DNA of 64,000 nt from NCBI GenBank assembly GCA_012656075.1, contig JAAKBF010000093.1, positions 248,001 to 312,000 on the forward strand, given 5' to 3'. This DNA is from Phytophthora hibernalis. Lineage: Eukaryota > Oomycota > Peronosporomycetes > Peronosporales > Peronosporaceae. Under the pieces are notes generated by a model. That model did not search any database and was not told where the DNA came from. It saw only the letters and a program-made list of their open reading frames with translations. Below are positions 23,341 through 34,838 of this stretch, piece after piece. Position numbers and translations under genes: made by a program. Positions within the stretch are counted from its first letter, which is position 1. Each line of letters begins with the position of its first letter.

Positions 23341-24404
23341 TTAGTACTTAGTCAGGCCACCTTTGTTCTTGATGACAGCAAGGCAACGGCGAGGCATGGA
23401 CTTCACGAGCTTAAGCAGATACTCTTGCTCGATAGAGTACCACGCAGTTAAGATTGCAGCCTCCAGTCCAGTGACGTTGCGGTACTGGCGTCCATGAGCA
23501 TACACCTTGGCAGCCATCGCCGACCAGGCGTTCTCAATAGGGTTGCAATCCGGTGAGCGAACTGGCCATACCATAGTGTTGACTACATTTTCCTTCAAGA
23601 AATGCGCCGTTTCGCGCGAAACGTGAATCGACCCATTATCTTGCTGGAAAATGAAGTCAACACCATAGTTAAGGTGCGCAAAAGGAAGCAGATACTCAGA
23701 TAATGTATAAACATAGTCACCTGAGTTCTGCCGCCCACGCAGGATAGCAAGCTTACTCGTACCGGCTGCGCTGAAGGCACCCCACACCATGGCGATCCCT
23801 CCTCCGTTTTGGCGACGCACGTAGGACTGAGCAGGGCGATGCATGTCGCGCCAGTAGTACTTGAAGCCATCAGGGCCGTCAAGATTAAACTTTTTCTCGT
23901 CAGAAAAATGGTAAAAATCCATGTTATCAAAAATAGTTAGTATAATCCGCCAATAAATGCGTGGAATATGATCAGACTTACCTGGTTTAAGTATGTGCTC
24001 TTCAGCCCAGTTCATGCGGGTGGCCTTGTGCGCCGCCGTCAGCGGCAGCGTGCGGTCCATTTTTGTGTAGACCAAGTGGTCGACGCTCTTGAGCAGCCGC
24101 TGGATCGTGCGCACGGAAGCCTTGACTCGAAGCGGGTCTTCAGTTCGGCGGCGAAGCAGTCTCCCTTCGCCGCTGCGCGCACTAAGAGGCGAACCTCTTG
24201 CTCACTCAGTACTGGTTGCCTCCCTGCCCGCGGACGCTCACCGCCGTCGTTGCTCTGGGGCCCTCGCTCTTCCTTGATGGCCTTACGCACAGACGTGCGG
24301 GATCGGTCTGTCTTCCTCGAAATCTCGCGAAGAGACACACCGCCGTCGTGCAGGCCGACGATCCACCAATGCTCTTGGTCGCTAAGGGCCTTGCCACGGC
24401 CCAT
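23341..24404 (-). pseudogene. Tc1-family DD34E transposase, one frame break
   Basis: The start is the ATG at 24404. The N-terminal 24404-24110 part has helix-turn-helix segments (ALSDQEHWWIVGLHDGG, SLREISRKTDRSRTSVRKAI). The catalytic part, 24114-23341, has FSDEKKF (first Asp), FQQDNGSIHVS (second Asp) and SPDCNPIENAW (Glu), with 34 residues between the second Asp and the Glu: a DD34E signature. The protein catalyses cut-and-paste transposition into TA sites. The two parts lie in different frames that meet near 24115, consistent with one lost base, so as written the product is truncated. The possible donor GGTAAGT near 23983 sits in an uninterrupted frame and need not be used. Confidence 0.9.
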
Positions 24405-24487
24405 TCAAAATGAAAGACTCCGGGGAACTCTAGCGCTCTCGCAGCGGCAAATTTCCTCCATCCATCTGAATTGTTTTGACCATCACT

Positions 24488-24760
24488 CTTTTAATATAAG
24501 AGTTTGTATTGGGTTTCATAAAAACGCGTTTTTGTGTCATAAAAGGGTACGGTACTATATTTTGTCGTTGGAGCCGAAAGCGGCAGTCTTATAGCAGCCC
24601 TACCAGAAAACTCGAAACCCAGGTTGCTAACCCATGTACCGCCTTCGTACTACCAATAAAGAGCCCATATCTAAATCTCAGCTCCTAACTCGGCCTATAG
24701 GCTGTGATATCGGGAAAAGTCAACCCCAAAAACGGGGTCCTAATGATTTGGCGCGCACTG
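24488..24760 (-). repeat. Right TIR of Tc1/mariner element
   Basis: 273-bp inverted partner of the left TIR. The element ends at 24760 and is followed by the TA target duplicate. Confidence 0.95.
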
Positions 24761-24762
24761 TA

Positions 24763-25126
24763 GTACGACACTTCAGCACGAATATAGAGAGCAGGTTAGT
24801 CGACGCGGAGCTACCGCAAGGAAGGAGGCAGGTCGCTTTTACGCACTTCGTAAAAGAATATTCGTTGTAGTAGGTAGTAAAAAAGCAGAAAATAAGGCTC
24901 TGTTTTACCCTGGGCGACAAGTCGGTTTTAGAAATGATGAAGTCTGAAATATAACTCTAAAATAGAGGTAAAAATATATGCAAACAACAATAAGGTTTGT
25001 TATATCGAAAGTGTCATATCCAGCAGACAAATTCACTGATATTTGCCGGCATGATTATCCTGTCATATATGATAATCATATTTGCGACGGATTTGAGGGA
25101 TATTCTAACAAATGGTGGTCATAGAA
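24763..25126. other. Spacer before effector array
   Basis: AT-rich, no gene seen. It ends at the first copy of the tandem unit. Confidence 0.4.
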
Positions 25127-25717
25127 TGGGACAGATCTTCCGGACAAAAGGTCAAGTTGAAGTAAATCTGGTGGTATCATTGAATTCAGCGCGCAAAAGG
25201 GTTCCAGCGAAGTCCTACAAGATAATGCTCGAACCATGCGCGTTTGTGCGCCCGCGTGAGTAGGGAGGCAGCAAATGCTAGACAAGCTACACGTCGGCGT
25301 ATTCAATGTTGTTAACAACATGGTCAACACTTTGCCCACCTCCTTATCTAGCAGCTCCAGGTTGTATAAGCGTTCGACGACGTGGTCAATCTACATCAAG
25401 TTTTGTTTCTTCTCTTGCTTATTGCGTACATGTGTAGTGAGATCAAGATAAAAGAGTCTGAAGGTCTTGCTTTTCTGTCCAACTAAAGTGTCCCGGTTTG
25501 CTGTCCACCAATTTGGTGTCGGATATGACACTCGTTTTGAAGTATGACATTTTCTCTATTCTTATTGGTTAATTTGACGTGTCGGATACAACAAGTTGCT
25601 GGATATGACATTTGCGATACGGTACATGTAAAACCAATGATGACGGACGCAGACACATGAACCACTGCATCGACAATACTGGTGACTGCACATCCCAGGA
25701 TAATCGTCGCCCGACGA

Positions 25718-25730
25718 CATTCTCACTTTC
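25718..25730 (+). promoter_or_regulatory. Oomycete Inr-like promoter core of effector A, copy 1
   Basis: CATTCTCACTTTC matches the oomycete initiator pattern (CATT, pyrimidines, CA, then T-rich). It lies 64-65 bp upstream of the ATG. Equivalent sites begin at 28477, 31243 and 34010 in the other units. The following CAATCCTCTCC is shared with effector B. Confidence 0.55.
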
Positions 25731-25781
25731 AATCCTCTCCATTGGAGAGTCCCCATTGAGCGTTCACTAGCAAAAACAAAC

Positions 25782-26233
25782 ATGGGAAGGCATAGCATTT
25801 TGCTTGCGATCGCGCTTTTTCTCGTTGCATCCAGCGAAGTCCTCTCATCGGCTACGGACTCCTACCAGATCAAGAACACCAATTTGGCTTCTGGTGGCGA
25901 CACACTTCACCTCAGCAAGCGAATTTTGAGGGGCGTTGAAGCAGCTGAAGAGGATAACAAGGACGCTTCACTTACTGCCGAGGAACGGGGATTCCAATCC
26001 GCCGCTCTGGGTAAGTTAGCCAGCCTCACGAAGAAGGCGAACATGCCCAAGACCGCAAAGAACCTGCTATTTCGATCTTGGCTGAAGGGGGAAAGGATCC
26101 CTTTTTCGCTCTTGATTTTTACGGGCTGAAAGGACTAGCACCAGCGGTTGCGAAGAAACACCCCAACTTCGAGCTTTGGTTGGAGTATTCAGCGATTTGG
26201 AGGGCCAAGGGTGGTCGCTATATGAGAATGTGA
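25782..26233 (+). CDS. RxLR effector A, copy 1 (frame change near the 3' end)
   Basis: The ATG at 25782 opens a 115-codon frame ending at 26129. Residues 1-24 are a secretory signal peptide (basic start, then LLAIALFLVA). RILR at residues 47-50 and EER at 67-69 form the RxLR-EER host-delivery signature of oomycete effectors. The following helical part is the start of a WY-like domain. Compared with paralogue B, the frame slips at a G-run near 26090. The sequence continues as homologous coding DNA in another frame to a TGA at 26231-26233. All four A copies share this break, so the truncated product may be the real one. Effectors of this class are secreted into plant cells; the host target is unknown. 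Confidence 0.8.
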
Positions 26234-26547
26234 GCATGGCAGCGTTCAAGGGCTTGGGTGTGCGAATCCATTTGGAATCTGCATTGAGTTCGCATTCAGC
26301 GCGATTCAGTCTGCTAGTTTTAGACTGGAGCCTTTCGTGTTGAATTTTCTGGTAATAAATTTGGGTGACATCTCGAATTGCGGCACTCAAACTCCAGTCG
26401 TATAAAAATAGAGAACTGCAATCCAAGCAAACGCCCGCACCCAAGCAGTAGCGTCTTACACACGTATCTACTACATGTACAGTTTAGTACTACGTACTAC
26501 GTAGTATTAATCAACCGATGCGCTGTAAAGAAGACGCGTATATTACG

Positions 26548-27000
26548 ATGAAGGATAACTCGGTGGTATGTGAAGCGTGGGGTGGTGCAAAAGATGGTGT
26601 GTGCGAAGGTGACAGCAATAGCAGCGCTGGGCCTCTTTGATCGCTCGCCTGATCTACCTGTCTGTTATCTTTGGGGGCGAGGACACGTCAATTCTTGCGA
26701 GCAGGACGTCGCCAGCCTATTACGATGGACTCGAGTCTATCTTACGAGTGTTCTACAAGAAAGGATTCGAGAATTTCAATGAAAGGCAAGAAAAGTGGTG
26801 AACCTGACGCGCCACGCTTAGCACGGATACCGTCAATTTCCGGAGTGGCGACTACCTGGGCATGCCGAGCCTCAGGGGGGTGTATGGCCTTGATATGGTA
26901 TTCACGGTGGTCGATTCACTAGGCACTTTGTGATGGGGCTCCGCGACGAGTTCGACGAGGTCAGTACGTGGGTGAAGGCAAACCTAAGCGATACCATGGC
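26548..27000 (+). pseudogene. GH47 alpha-mannosidase N-terminal fragment, unit 1
   Basis: Broken plus-strand frames match the start of a class I (GH47) alpha-1,2-mannosidase. A hydrophobic anchor (LIARLIYLSVIFGG) is followed by NERQEKVVNLTRHA, then YGLDMVFTVVDSLGTL and MGLRDEFDEVSTWVKANLS. Those segments correspond to the family's conserved HAW-x-GY, VDSLDTL and MGL-x-EF regions. A TAG stands where the conserved Trp of HAW is expected, and at least two frame changes follow. Only about the first 130 residues are represented; the catalytic domain is missing. The cellular enzyme trims N-glycans in the ER or Golgi. I infer a gene scrap carried along with the effector unit. Confidence 0.6.
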
Positions 27001-27236
27001 TCGAGCTTGTCGGTCACACGCACGATGTTCGTGTGCATGACCAAATGCAAATTGAACTTAAGGCCGTAAGAAACTACTGCCTGGGTACGCGCTTGCTTGG
27101 CTTGCAACACTAAACGAGTGTTTTGGAGGAACGACAAACTTGACCGTACGTAAAAGCTACAGTGACCGACTCGCGCTGAATGGGACGTCAATGCAGATAT
27201 CAAGTAGATTTACCCCCATCAAGCCCTTGAACACTG

Positions 27237-27716
27237 TCACGTTAAAAATGACCTGTAGCGGGCATCACTGGCCATCAAATCGCTGAATACTCCAACCAAA
27301 GCTCGAAGTTGGGGTGTTTCTTCAAAACCGCTGGTGCTAGTCCTTTCAGCCCGTAAAAATCGCGAACGAATAGGGGATCCTTTCCTTCCTTCAGCCAAGA
27401 TTTAAATTGCCGGTTCTTCGCGGTCTTGGGCCTTTTCACCTTGTTCGCGAGGTTTGCTAACTTAGCCAGAGCGGCGGACCAGAATCCCCGTTCCTCTCCA
27501 GTAACAGAAGCGTCCTTGATGCCCTCTTCCTCTGCATCGGCGTCACTCAAAAATCGTTTGTTGTGGCCAGAACCGAGCTGTCGGGACCGAAGTGTGTCGC
27601 CGCCACCAGAAGCCAAATTGGTGTTCTTGATGTGGTTGGAGTCCGTGGCCGATGAGAGGACTTCGCTGGTTACAACGAGAGAAAGCGCGATCGCAAGCAA
27701 AAGGTATACTTTCCAT
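27237..27716 (-). pseudogene. RxLR effector B, copy 1 (two frame breaks)
   Basis: This copy corresponds to the intact gene at 32766-33248. Near the start, an A-run is one base shorter, which shifts the signal-peptide frame. A lost base near 27279 ends the frame at residues LEYSAI, removing the C-terminus. The middle of the gene (27700-27275) is intact, with degenerate RxLR motifs RQLG and RFLS and a clear EER. As written it would not make a secreted product. Confidence 0.8.
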
Positions 27717-28541
27717 GCTTTGTGAACAGTCCAACGGAGAGGATTGGAAAGTGAAAGCGCCGTTTTACGGTATACTTAGTTATGCACGGGTATCGATTAG
27801 CGTTGGAGATACCTATGGATTATGCCATCGGTGATGATTACCACGATTTTCTGAATTCTCTTTAAAGGTGCTATCAGCTCTACAGCTGGGACAGATCTTC
27901 CGGACAAAGGTCAAGTTGAAGTAAATCTGGTGGTATCATTGAATTCAGCGCGCAAAAGGGTTCCAGCGAAGTCCTACAAGATAATGCTCGAATCATGCGC
28001 GTTTGTGCGCCCGCGTGAGTAGGGAGGCAGCAAATGCTAGACAAGCTACACGTCGGCGTATTCAATGTTGTTAACAACATGGTCAACACTTTGCCCACCT
28101 CCTTATCTAGCAGCTCCAGGTTGTATAAGCGTTCGACGACGTGGTCAATCTACATCAAGTTTTGTTTCTTCTCTTGCTTATTGCGTACATGTGTAGTGAG
28201 ATCAAGATAAAAGAGTCTGAAGGTCTTGCTTTTCTGTCCAACTAAAGTGTCCCGGTTTGCTGTCCACCAATTTGGTGTCGGATATGACACTCGTTTTGAA
28301 GTATGACATTTTCTCTATTCTTATTGGTTAATTTGACGTGTCGGATACAACAAGTTGCTGGATATGACATTTGCGATACGGTACATGTAAAACCAATGAT
28401 GACGGACGCAGACACATGAACCACTGCATCGACAATACTGGTGACTGCACATCCCAGGATAATCGTCGCCCGACGACATTCTCACTTTCCAATCCTCTCC
28501 ATTGGAGAGTCCCCATTGAGCGTTCACTAGCAAAAACAAAC

Positions 28542-28992
28542 ATGGGAAGGCATAGCATTTTGCTTGCGATCGCGCTTTTTCTCGTTGCATCCAGCGAAGT
28601 CCTCTCATCGGCTACGGACTCCTACCAGATCAAGAACACCAATTTGGCTTCTGGTGGCGACACACTTCACCTCAGCAAGCGAATTTTGAGGGGCGTTGAA
28701 GCAGCTGAAGAGGATAACAAGGACGCTTCACTTACTGCCGAGGAACGGGATTCCAATCCGCCGCTCTGGGTAAGTTAGCCAGCCTCACGAAGAAGGCGAA
28801 CATGCCCAAGACCGCAAAGAACCTGCTATTTCGATCTTGGCTGAAGGGGGAAAGGATCCCTTTTTCGCTCTTGATTTTTACGGGCTGAAAGGACTAGCAC
28901 CAGCGGTTGCGAAGAAACACCCCAACTTCGAGCTTTGGTTGGAGTATTCAGCGATTTGGAGGGCCAAGGGTGGTCGCTATATGAGAATGTGA
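28542..28992 (+). pseudogene. RxLR effector A, copy 2 (extra frame break)
   Basis: Same signal peptide, RILR and EER as copy 1. One base is missing from a G-run just after the EER codons (~28747), which ends the frame at 28778. The shared 3' frame break is also present. The promoter core lies 65 bp upstream of the ATG. Confidence 0.8.
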
Positions 28993-29306
28993 GCATGGCA
29001 GCGTTCAAGGGCTTGGGTGTGCGAATCCATTTGGAATCTGCATTGAGTTCGCATTCAGCGCGATTCAGTCTGCTAGTTTTAGACTGGAGCCTTTCGTGTT
29101 GAATTTTCTGGTAATAAATTTGGGTGACATCTCGAATTGCGGCACTCAAACTCCAGTCGTATAAAAATAGAGAACTGCAATCCAAGCAAACGCCCGCACC
29201 CAAGCAGTAGCGTCTTACACACGTATCTACTACATGTACAGTTTAGTACTACGTACTACGTAGTATTAATCAACCGATGCGCTGTAAAGAAGACGCGTAT
29301 ATTACG

Positions 29307-29760
29307 ATGAAGGATAACTCGGTGGTATGTGAAGCGTGGGGTGGTGCAAAAGATGGTGTGTGCGAAGGTGACAGCAATAGCAGCGCTGGGCCTCTTTGAT
29401 CGCTCGCCTGATCTACCTGTCTGTTATCTTTGGGGGCGAGGACACGTCAATTCTTGCGAGCAGGACGTCGCCAGCCTATTACGATGGACTCGAGTCTATC
29501 TTACGAGTGTTCTACAAGAAAGGATTCGAGAATTTCAATGAAAGGCAAGAAAAAGTGGTGAACCTGACGCGCCACGCTTAGCACGGATACCGTCAATTTC
29601 CGGAGTGGCGACTACCTGGGCATGCCGAGCCTCAGGGGGGTGTATGGCCTTGATATGGTATTCACGGTGGTCGATTCACTAGGCACTTTGTGATGGGGCT
29701 CCGCGACGAGTTCGACGAGGTCAGTACGTGGGTGAAGGCAAACCTAAGCGATACCATGGC
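29307..29760 (+). pseudogene. GH47 alpha-mannosidase N-terminal fragment, unit 2
   Basis: Copy of the fragment described at 26548-27000. The anchor-to-NLTRHA part is open at 29396-29581 and ends at the same TAG. Confidence 0.6.
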
Positions 29761-29999
29761 TCGAGCTTGTCGGTCACACGCACGATGTTCGTGTGCATGA
29801 CCAAATGCAAATTGAACTTAAGGCCGTAAGAAACTACTGCCTGGGTACGCGCTTGCTTGGCTTGCAACACTAAACGAGTGTTTTGGAGGAACGACAAACT
29901 TGACCGTACGTAAAAAGCTACAAAGTGACCGACTCGCGCTGAATGGGACGTCAATGCAGATATCAAGTAGATTTACCCCCATCAAGCCCTTGAACACTG

Positions 30000-30481
30000 T
30001 CACGTTAAAAATGACCTGTAGCGGGCATCACTGGCCATCCAAATCGCTGAATACTCCAACCAAAGCTCGAAGTTGGGGTGTTTCTTCAAAACCGCTGGTG
30101 CTAGTCCTTTCAGCCCGTAAAAATCGCGAACGAATAGGGGATCCTTTCCTTCCTTCAGCCAAGATTTAAATTGCCGGTTCTTCGCGGTCTTGGGCCTTTT
30201 CACCTTGTTCGCGAGGTTTGCTAACTTAGCCAGAGCGGCGGACCAGAATCCCCGTTCCTCTCCAGTAACAGAAGCGTCCTTGATGCCCTCTTCCTCTGCA
30301 TCGGCGTCACTCAAAAATCGTTTGTTGTGGCCAGAACCGAGCTGTCGGGACCGAAGTGTGTCGCCGCCACCAGAAGCCAAATTGGTGTTCTTGATGTGGT
30401 TGGAGTCCGTGGCCGATGAGAGGACTTCGCTGGTTACAACGAGAGAAAGCGCGATCGCAAGCAAAAGGTATACTTTCCCAT
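30000..30481 (-). pseudogene. RxLR effector B, copy 2 (signal-peptide frame break)
   Basis: The body of the gene (30464-30000) is open to the natural C-terminus RYRSFLT. The A-run near 30470 is one base short, so the ATG at 30481 is out of frame with the rest. Otherwise it is identical in content to the intact copy at 32766-33248. Confidence 0.8.
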
Positions 30482-31307
30482 GCTTTGTGAACAGTCCAAC
30501 GGAGAGGATTGGAAAGTGAAAGCGCCGTTTTACGGTATACTTAGTTATGCACGGGTATCGATTAGCGTTGGAGATACCTATGGATTATGCCATCGGTGAT
30601 GATTACCACGATTTTCTGAATTCTCTTTAAAGGTGCTATCAGCTCTACAGCTGGGACAGATCTTCCGGACAAAAGGTCAAGTTGAAGTAAATCTGGTGGT
30701 ATCATTGAATTCAGCGCGCAAAAGGGTTCCAGCGAAGTCCTACAAGATAATGCTCGAATCATGCGCGTTTGTGCGCCCGCGTGAGTAGGGAGGCAGCAAA
30801 TGCTAGACAAGCTACACGTCGGCGTATTCAATGTTGTTAACAACATGGTCAACACTTTGCCCACCTCCTTATCTAGCAGCTCCAGGTTGTATAAGCGTTC
30901 GACGACGTGGTCAATCTACATCAAGTTTTGTTTCTTCTCTTGCTTATTGCGTACATGTGTAGTGAGATCAAGATAAAAGAGTCTGAAGGTCTTGCTTTTC
31001 TGTCCAACTAAAGTGTCCCGGTTTGCTGTCCACCAATTTGGTGTCGGATATGACACTCGTTTTGAAGTATGACATTTTCTCTATTCTTATTGGTTAATTT
31101 GACGTGTCGGATACAACAAGTTGCTGGATATGACATTTGCGATACGGTACATGTAAAACCAATGATGACGGACGCAGACACATGAACCACTGCATCGACA
31201 ATACTGGTGACTGCACATCCCAGGATAATCGTCGCCCGACGACATTCTCACTTTCCAATCCTCTCCATTGGAGAGTCCCCATTGAGCGTTCACTAGCAAA
31301 AACAAAC

Positions 31308-31759
31308 ATGGGAAGGCATAGCATTTTGCTTGCGATCGCGCTTTTTCTCGTTGCATCCAGCGAAGTCCTCTCATCGGCTACGGACTCCTACCAGATCAAG
31401 AACACCAATTTGGCTTCTGGTGGCGACACACTTCACCTCAGCAAGCGAATTTTGAGGGGCGTTGAAGCAGCTGAAGAGGATAACAAGGACGCTTCACTTA
31501 CTGCCGAGGAACGGGGATTCCAATCCGCCGCTCTGGGTAAGTTAGCCAGCCTCACGAAGAAGGCGAACATGCCCAAGACCGCAAAGAACCTGCTATTTCG
31601 ATCTTGGCTGAAGGGGGAAAGGATCCCTTTTTCGCTCTTGATTTTTACGGGCTGAAAGGACTAGCACCAGCGGTTGCGAAGAAACACCCCAACTTCGAGC
31701 TTTGGTTGGAGTATTCAGCGATTTGGAGGGCCAAGGGTGGTCGCTATATGAGAATGTGA
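31308..31759 (+). CDS. RxLR effector A, copy 3 (shared 3' frame change)
   Basis: Identical in layout to copy 1. The ATG at 31308 opens a frame ending at 31655, with signal peptide, RILR (47-50) and EER (67-69). The homologous downstream coding DNA continues out of frame to 31759. The Inr-like core is at 31243. An upstream in-frame open stretch from 31137 is leader, not protein, because the signal peptide starts at the ATG. Confidence 0.8.
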
Positions 31760-32073
31760 GCATGGCAGCGTTCAAGGGCTTGGGTGTGCGAATCCATTTG
31801 GAATCTGCATTGAGTTCGCATTCAGCGCGATTCAGTCTGCTAGTTTTAGACTGGAGCCTTTCGTGTTGAATTTTCTGGTAATAAATTTGGGTGACATCTC
31901 GAATTGCGGCACTCAAACTCCAGTCGTATAAAAATAGAGAACTGCAATCCAAGCAAACGCCCGCACCCAAGCAGTAGCGTCTTACACACGTATCTACTAC
32001 ATGTACAGTTTAGTACTACGTACTACGTAGTATTAATCAACCGATGCGCTGTAAAGAAGACGCGTATATTACG

Positions 32074-32525
32074 ATGAAGGATAACTCGGTGGTATGTGAA
32101 GCGTGGGGTGGTGCAAAAGATGGTGTGTGCGAAGGTGACAGCAATAGCAGCGCTGGGCCTCTTTGATCGCTCGCCTGATCTACCTGTCTGTTATCTTTGG
32201 GGGCGAGGACACGTCAATTCTTGCGAGCAGGACGTCGCCAGCCTATTACGATGGACTCGAGTCTATCTTACGAGTGTTCTACAAGAAAGGATTCGAGAAT
32301 TTCAATGAAAGGCAAGAAAAAGTGGTGAACCTGACGCGCCACGCTTAGCACGGATACCGTCAATTTCCGGAGTGGCGACTACCTGGGCATGCCGAGCCTC
32401 AGGGGGTGTATGGCCTTGATATGGTATTCACGGTGGTCGATTCACTAGGCACTTTGTGATGGGGCTCCGCGACGAGTTCGACGAGGTCAGTACGTGGGTG
32501 AAGGCAAACCTAAGCGATACCATGG
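32074..32525 (+). pseudogene. GH47 alpha-mannosidase N-terminal fragment, unit 3
   Basis: Copy of the fragment described at 26548-27000, with the same TAG. A G-run near 32403 is one base shorter than in unit 1. Confidence 0.6.
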
Positions 32526-32765
32526 CTCGAGCTTGTCGGTCACACGCACGATGTTCGTGTGCATGACCAAATGCAAATTGAACTTAAGGCCGTAAGAAAC
32601 TACTGCCTGGGTACGCGCTTGCTTGGCTTGCAACACTAAACGAGTGTTTTGGAGGAACGACAAACTTGACCGTACGTAAAAAGCTACAAAGTGACCGACT
32701 CGCGCTGAATGGGACGTCAATGCAGATATCAAGTAGATTTACCCCCATCAAGCCCTTGAACACTG

Positions 32766-33248
32766 TCACGTTAAAAATGACCTGTAGCGGGCATCACTGG
32801 CCATCCAAATCGCTGAATACTCCAACCAAAGCTCGAAGTTGGGGTGTTTCTTCAAAACCGCTGGTGCTAGTCCTTTCAGCCCGTAAAAATCGCGAACGAA
32901 TAGGGGATCCTTTCCTTCCTTCAGCCAAGATTTAAATTGCCGGTTCTTCGCGGTCTTGGGCCTTTTCACCTTGTTCGCGAGGTTTGCTAACTTAGCCAGA
33001 GCGGCGGACCAGAATCCCCGTTCCTCTCCAGTAACAGAAGCGTCCTTGATGCCCTCTTCCTCTGCATCGGCGTCACTCAAAAATCGTTTGTTGTGGCCAG
33101 AACCGAGCTGTCGGGACCGAAGTGTGTCGCCGCCACCAGAAGCCAAATTGGTGTTCTTGATGTGGTTGGAGTCCGTGGCCGATGAGAGGACTTCGCTGGT
33201 TACAACGAGAGAAAGCGCGATCGCAAGCAAAAAGGTATACTTTCCCAT
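32766..33248 (-). CDS. RxLR effector B, copy 3 (only intact copy)
   Basis: The ATG at 33248 opens 160 codons to a TGA at 32766-32768. Residues 1-24 form a signal peptide (LLAIALSLVV). RxLR-like motifs are RQLG (46-49) and RFLS (55-58), both lacking the final Arg; EER is at 75-77. The C-terminal half (FKSWLKEGKDP, HPNFELWLEYSAIW) matches the Trp/Tyr spacing of a WY-type effector fold. It is the only one of eight effector copies in the array with an uninterrupted full-length frame. It converges on effector A of the same unit and diverges from A of the next unit. The host target is unknown. Similarity to A across the signal peptide and core shows that A and B are paralogues. Confidence 0.85.
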   Translation of the reverse strand: MGKYTFLLAIALSLVVTSEVLSSATDSNHIKNTNLASGGGDTLRSRQLGSGHNKRFLSDADAEEEGIKDASVTGEERGFWSAALAKLANLANKVKRPKTAKNRQFKSWLKEGKDPLFVRDFYGLKGLAPAVLKKHPNFELWLEYSAIWMASDARYRSFLT

Positions 33249-33273
33249 GCTTTGTGAACAGTCCAACGGAGAG

Positions 33274-33292
33274 GATTGGAAAGTGAAAGCGC
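33274..33292 (-). promoter_or_regulatory. Inr-like promoter core of effector B, copy 3
   Basis: On the minus strand GCTTTCACTTTCCAATCC lies about 30 bp upstream of the ATG. It is homologous to the core of effector A, including the following CTCTCC, so both paralogues inherited one promoter type. Confidence 0.5.
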
Positions 33293-34074
33293 CGTTTTAC
33301 GGTATACTTAGTTATGCACGGGTATCGATTAGCGTTGGAGATACCTATGGATTATGCCATCGGTGATGATTACCACGATTTTCTGAATTCTCTTTAAAGG
33401 TGCTATCAGCTCTACAGCTGGGACAGATCTTCCGGACAAAAGGTCAAGTTGAAGTAAATCTGGTGGTATCATTGAATTCAGCGCGCAAAAGGGTTCCAGC
33501 GAAGTCCTACAAGATAATGCTCGAATCATGCGCGTTTGTGCGCCCGCGTGAGTAGGGAGGCAGCAAATGCTAGACAAGCTACACGTCGGCGTATTCAATG
33601 TTGTTAACAACATGGTCAACACTTTGCCCACCTCCTTATCTAGCAGCTCCAGGTTGTATAAGCGTTCGACGACGTGGTCAATCTACATCAAGTTTTGTTT
33701 CTTCTCTTGCTTATTGCGTACATGTGTAGTGAGATCAAGATAAAAGAGTCTGAAGGTCTTGCTTTTCTGTCCAACTAAAGTGTCCCGGTTTGCTGTCCAC
33801 CAATTTGGTGTCGGATATGACACTCGTTTTGAAGTATGACATTTTCTCTATTCTTATTGGTTAATTTGACGTGTCGGATACAACAAGTTGCTGGATATGA
33901 CATTTGCGATACGGTACATGTAAAACCAATGATGACGGACGCAGACACATGAACCACTGCATCGACAATACTGGTGACTGCACATCCCAGGATAATCGTC
34001 GCCCGACGACATTCTCACTTTCCAATCCTCTCCATTGGAGAGTCCCCATTGAGCGTTCACTAGCAAAAACAAAC

Positions 34075-34524
34075 ATGGGAAGGCATAGCATTTTGCTTGC
34101 GATCGCGCTTTTCTCGTTGCATCCAGCGAAGTCCTCTCATCGGCTACGGACTCCTACCAGATCAAGAACACCAATTTGGCTTCTGGTGGCGACACACTTC
34201 ACCTCAGCAAGCGAATTTTGAGGGGCGTTGAAGCAGCTGAAGAGGATAACAAGGACGCTTCACTTACTGCCGAGGAACGGGGATTCCAATCCGCCGCTCT
34301 GGGTAAGTTAGCCAGCCTCACGAAGAAGGCGAACATGCCCAAGACCGCAAAGAACCTGCTATTTCGATCTTGGCTGAAGGGGGAAAGGATCCCTTTTCGC
34401 TCTTGATTTTTACGGGCTGAAAGGACTAGCACCAGCGGTTGCGAAGAAACACCCCAACTTCGAGCTTTGGTTGGAGTATTCAGCGATTTGGAGGGCCAAG
34501 GGTGGTCGCTATATGAGAATGTGA
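34075..34524 (+). pseudogene. RxLR effector A, copy 4 (signal-peptide frame break)
   Basis: A T-run inside the signal peptide is one base shorter, so the frame from the ATG ends at 34221. The mature part with RILR and EER is open in another frame (34176-34406). A second T-run is also shorter near the shared 3' break. Confidence 0.8.
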
Positions 34525-34838
34525 GCATGGCAGCGTTCAAGGGCTTGGGTGTGCGAATCCATTTGGAATCTGCATTGAGTTCGCATTCAGCGCGATTCAG
34601 TCTGCTAGTTTTAGACTGGAGCCTTTCGTGTTGAATTTTCTGGTAATAAATTTGGGTGACATCTCGAATTGCGGCACTCAAACTCCAGTCGTATAAAAAT
34701 AGAGAACTGCAATCCAAGCAAACGCCCGCACCCAAGCAGTAGCGTCTTACACACGTATCTACTACATGTACAGTTTAGTACTACGTACTACGTAGTATTA
34801 ATCAACCGATGCGCTGTAAAGAAGACGCGTATATTACG

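Larger units (their letters stand above)
23066..24762. mobile_element. Tc1/mariner transposon with 273-bp TIRs
   Basis: The element runs from CAGTGC at 23068 to GCACTG at 24760 and is flanked by TA on both sides, the canonical Tc1/mariner target duplication. The TIRs, 23068-23340 and 24488-24760, are each 273 bp, align without gaps and show only a few mismatches. They suggest fairly recent insertion. The transposase gene lies on the minus strand, and its stop codon abuts the left TIR. Confidence 0.95.

Noticed and set aside
23910..23990. Intron in the Tc1 transposase at GGTAAGT
   Set aside because: The frame is continuous across it and no good acceptor is present.
31593..31970. 125-codon minus-strand frame repeated in every unit
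   Set aside because: It is antisense to the 3' end of effector A and has no motif of its own.
33329..33631. 100-codon minus-strand frame repeated in every unit
   Set aside because: It crosses the unit junction, has no recognisable domain and no signal peptide.
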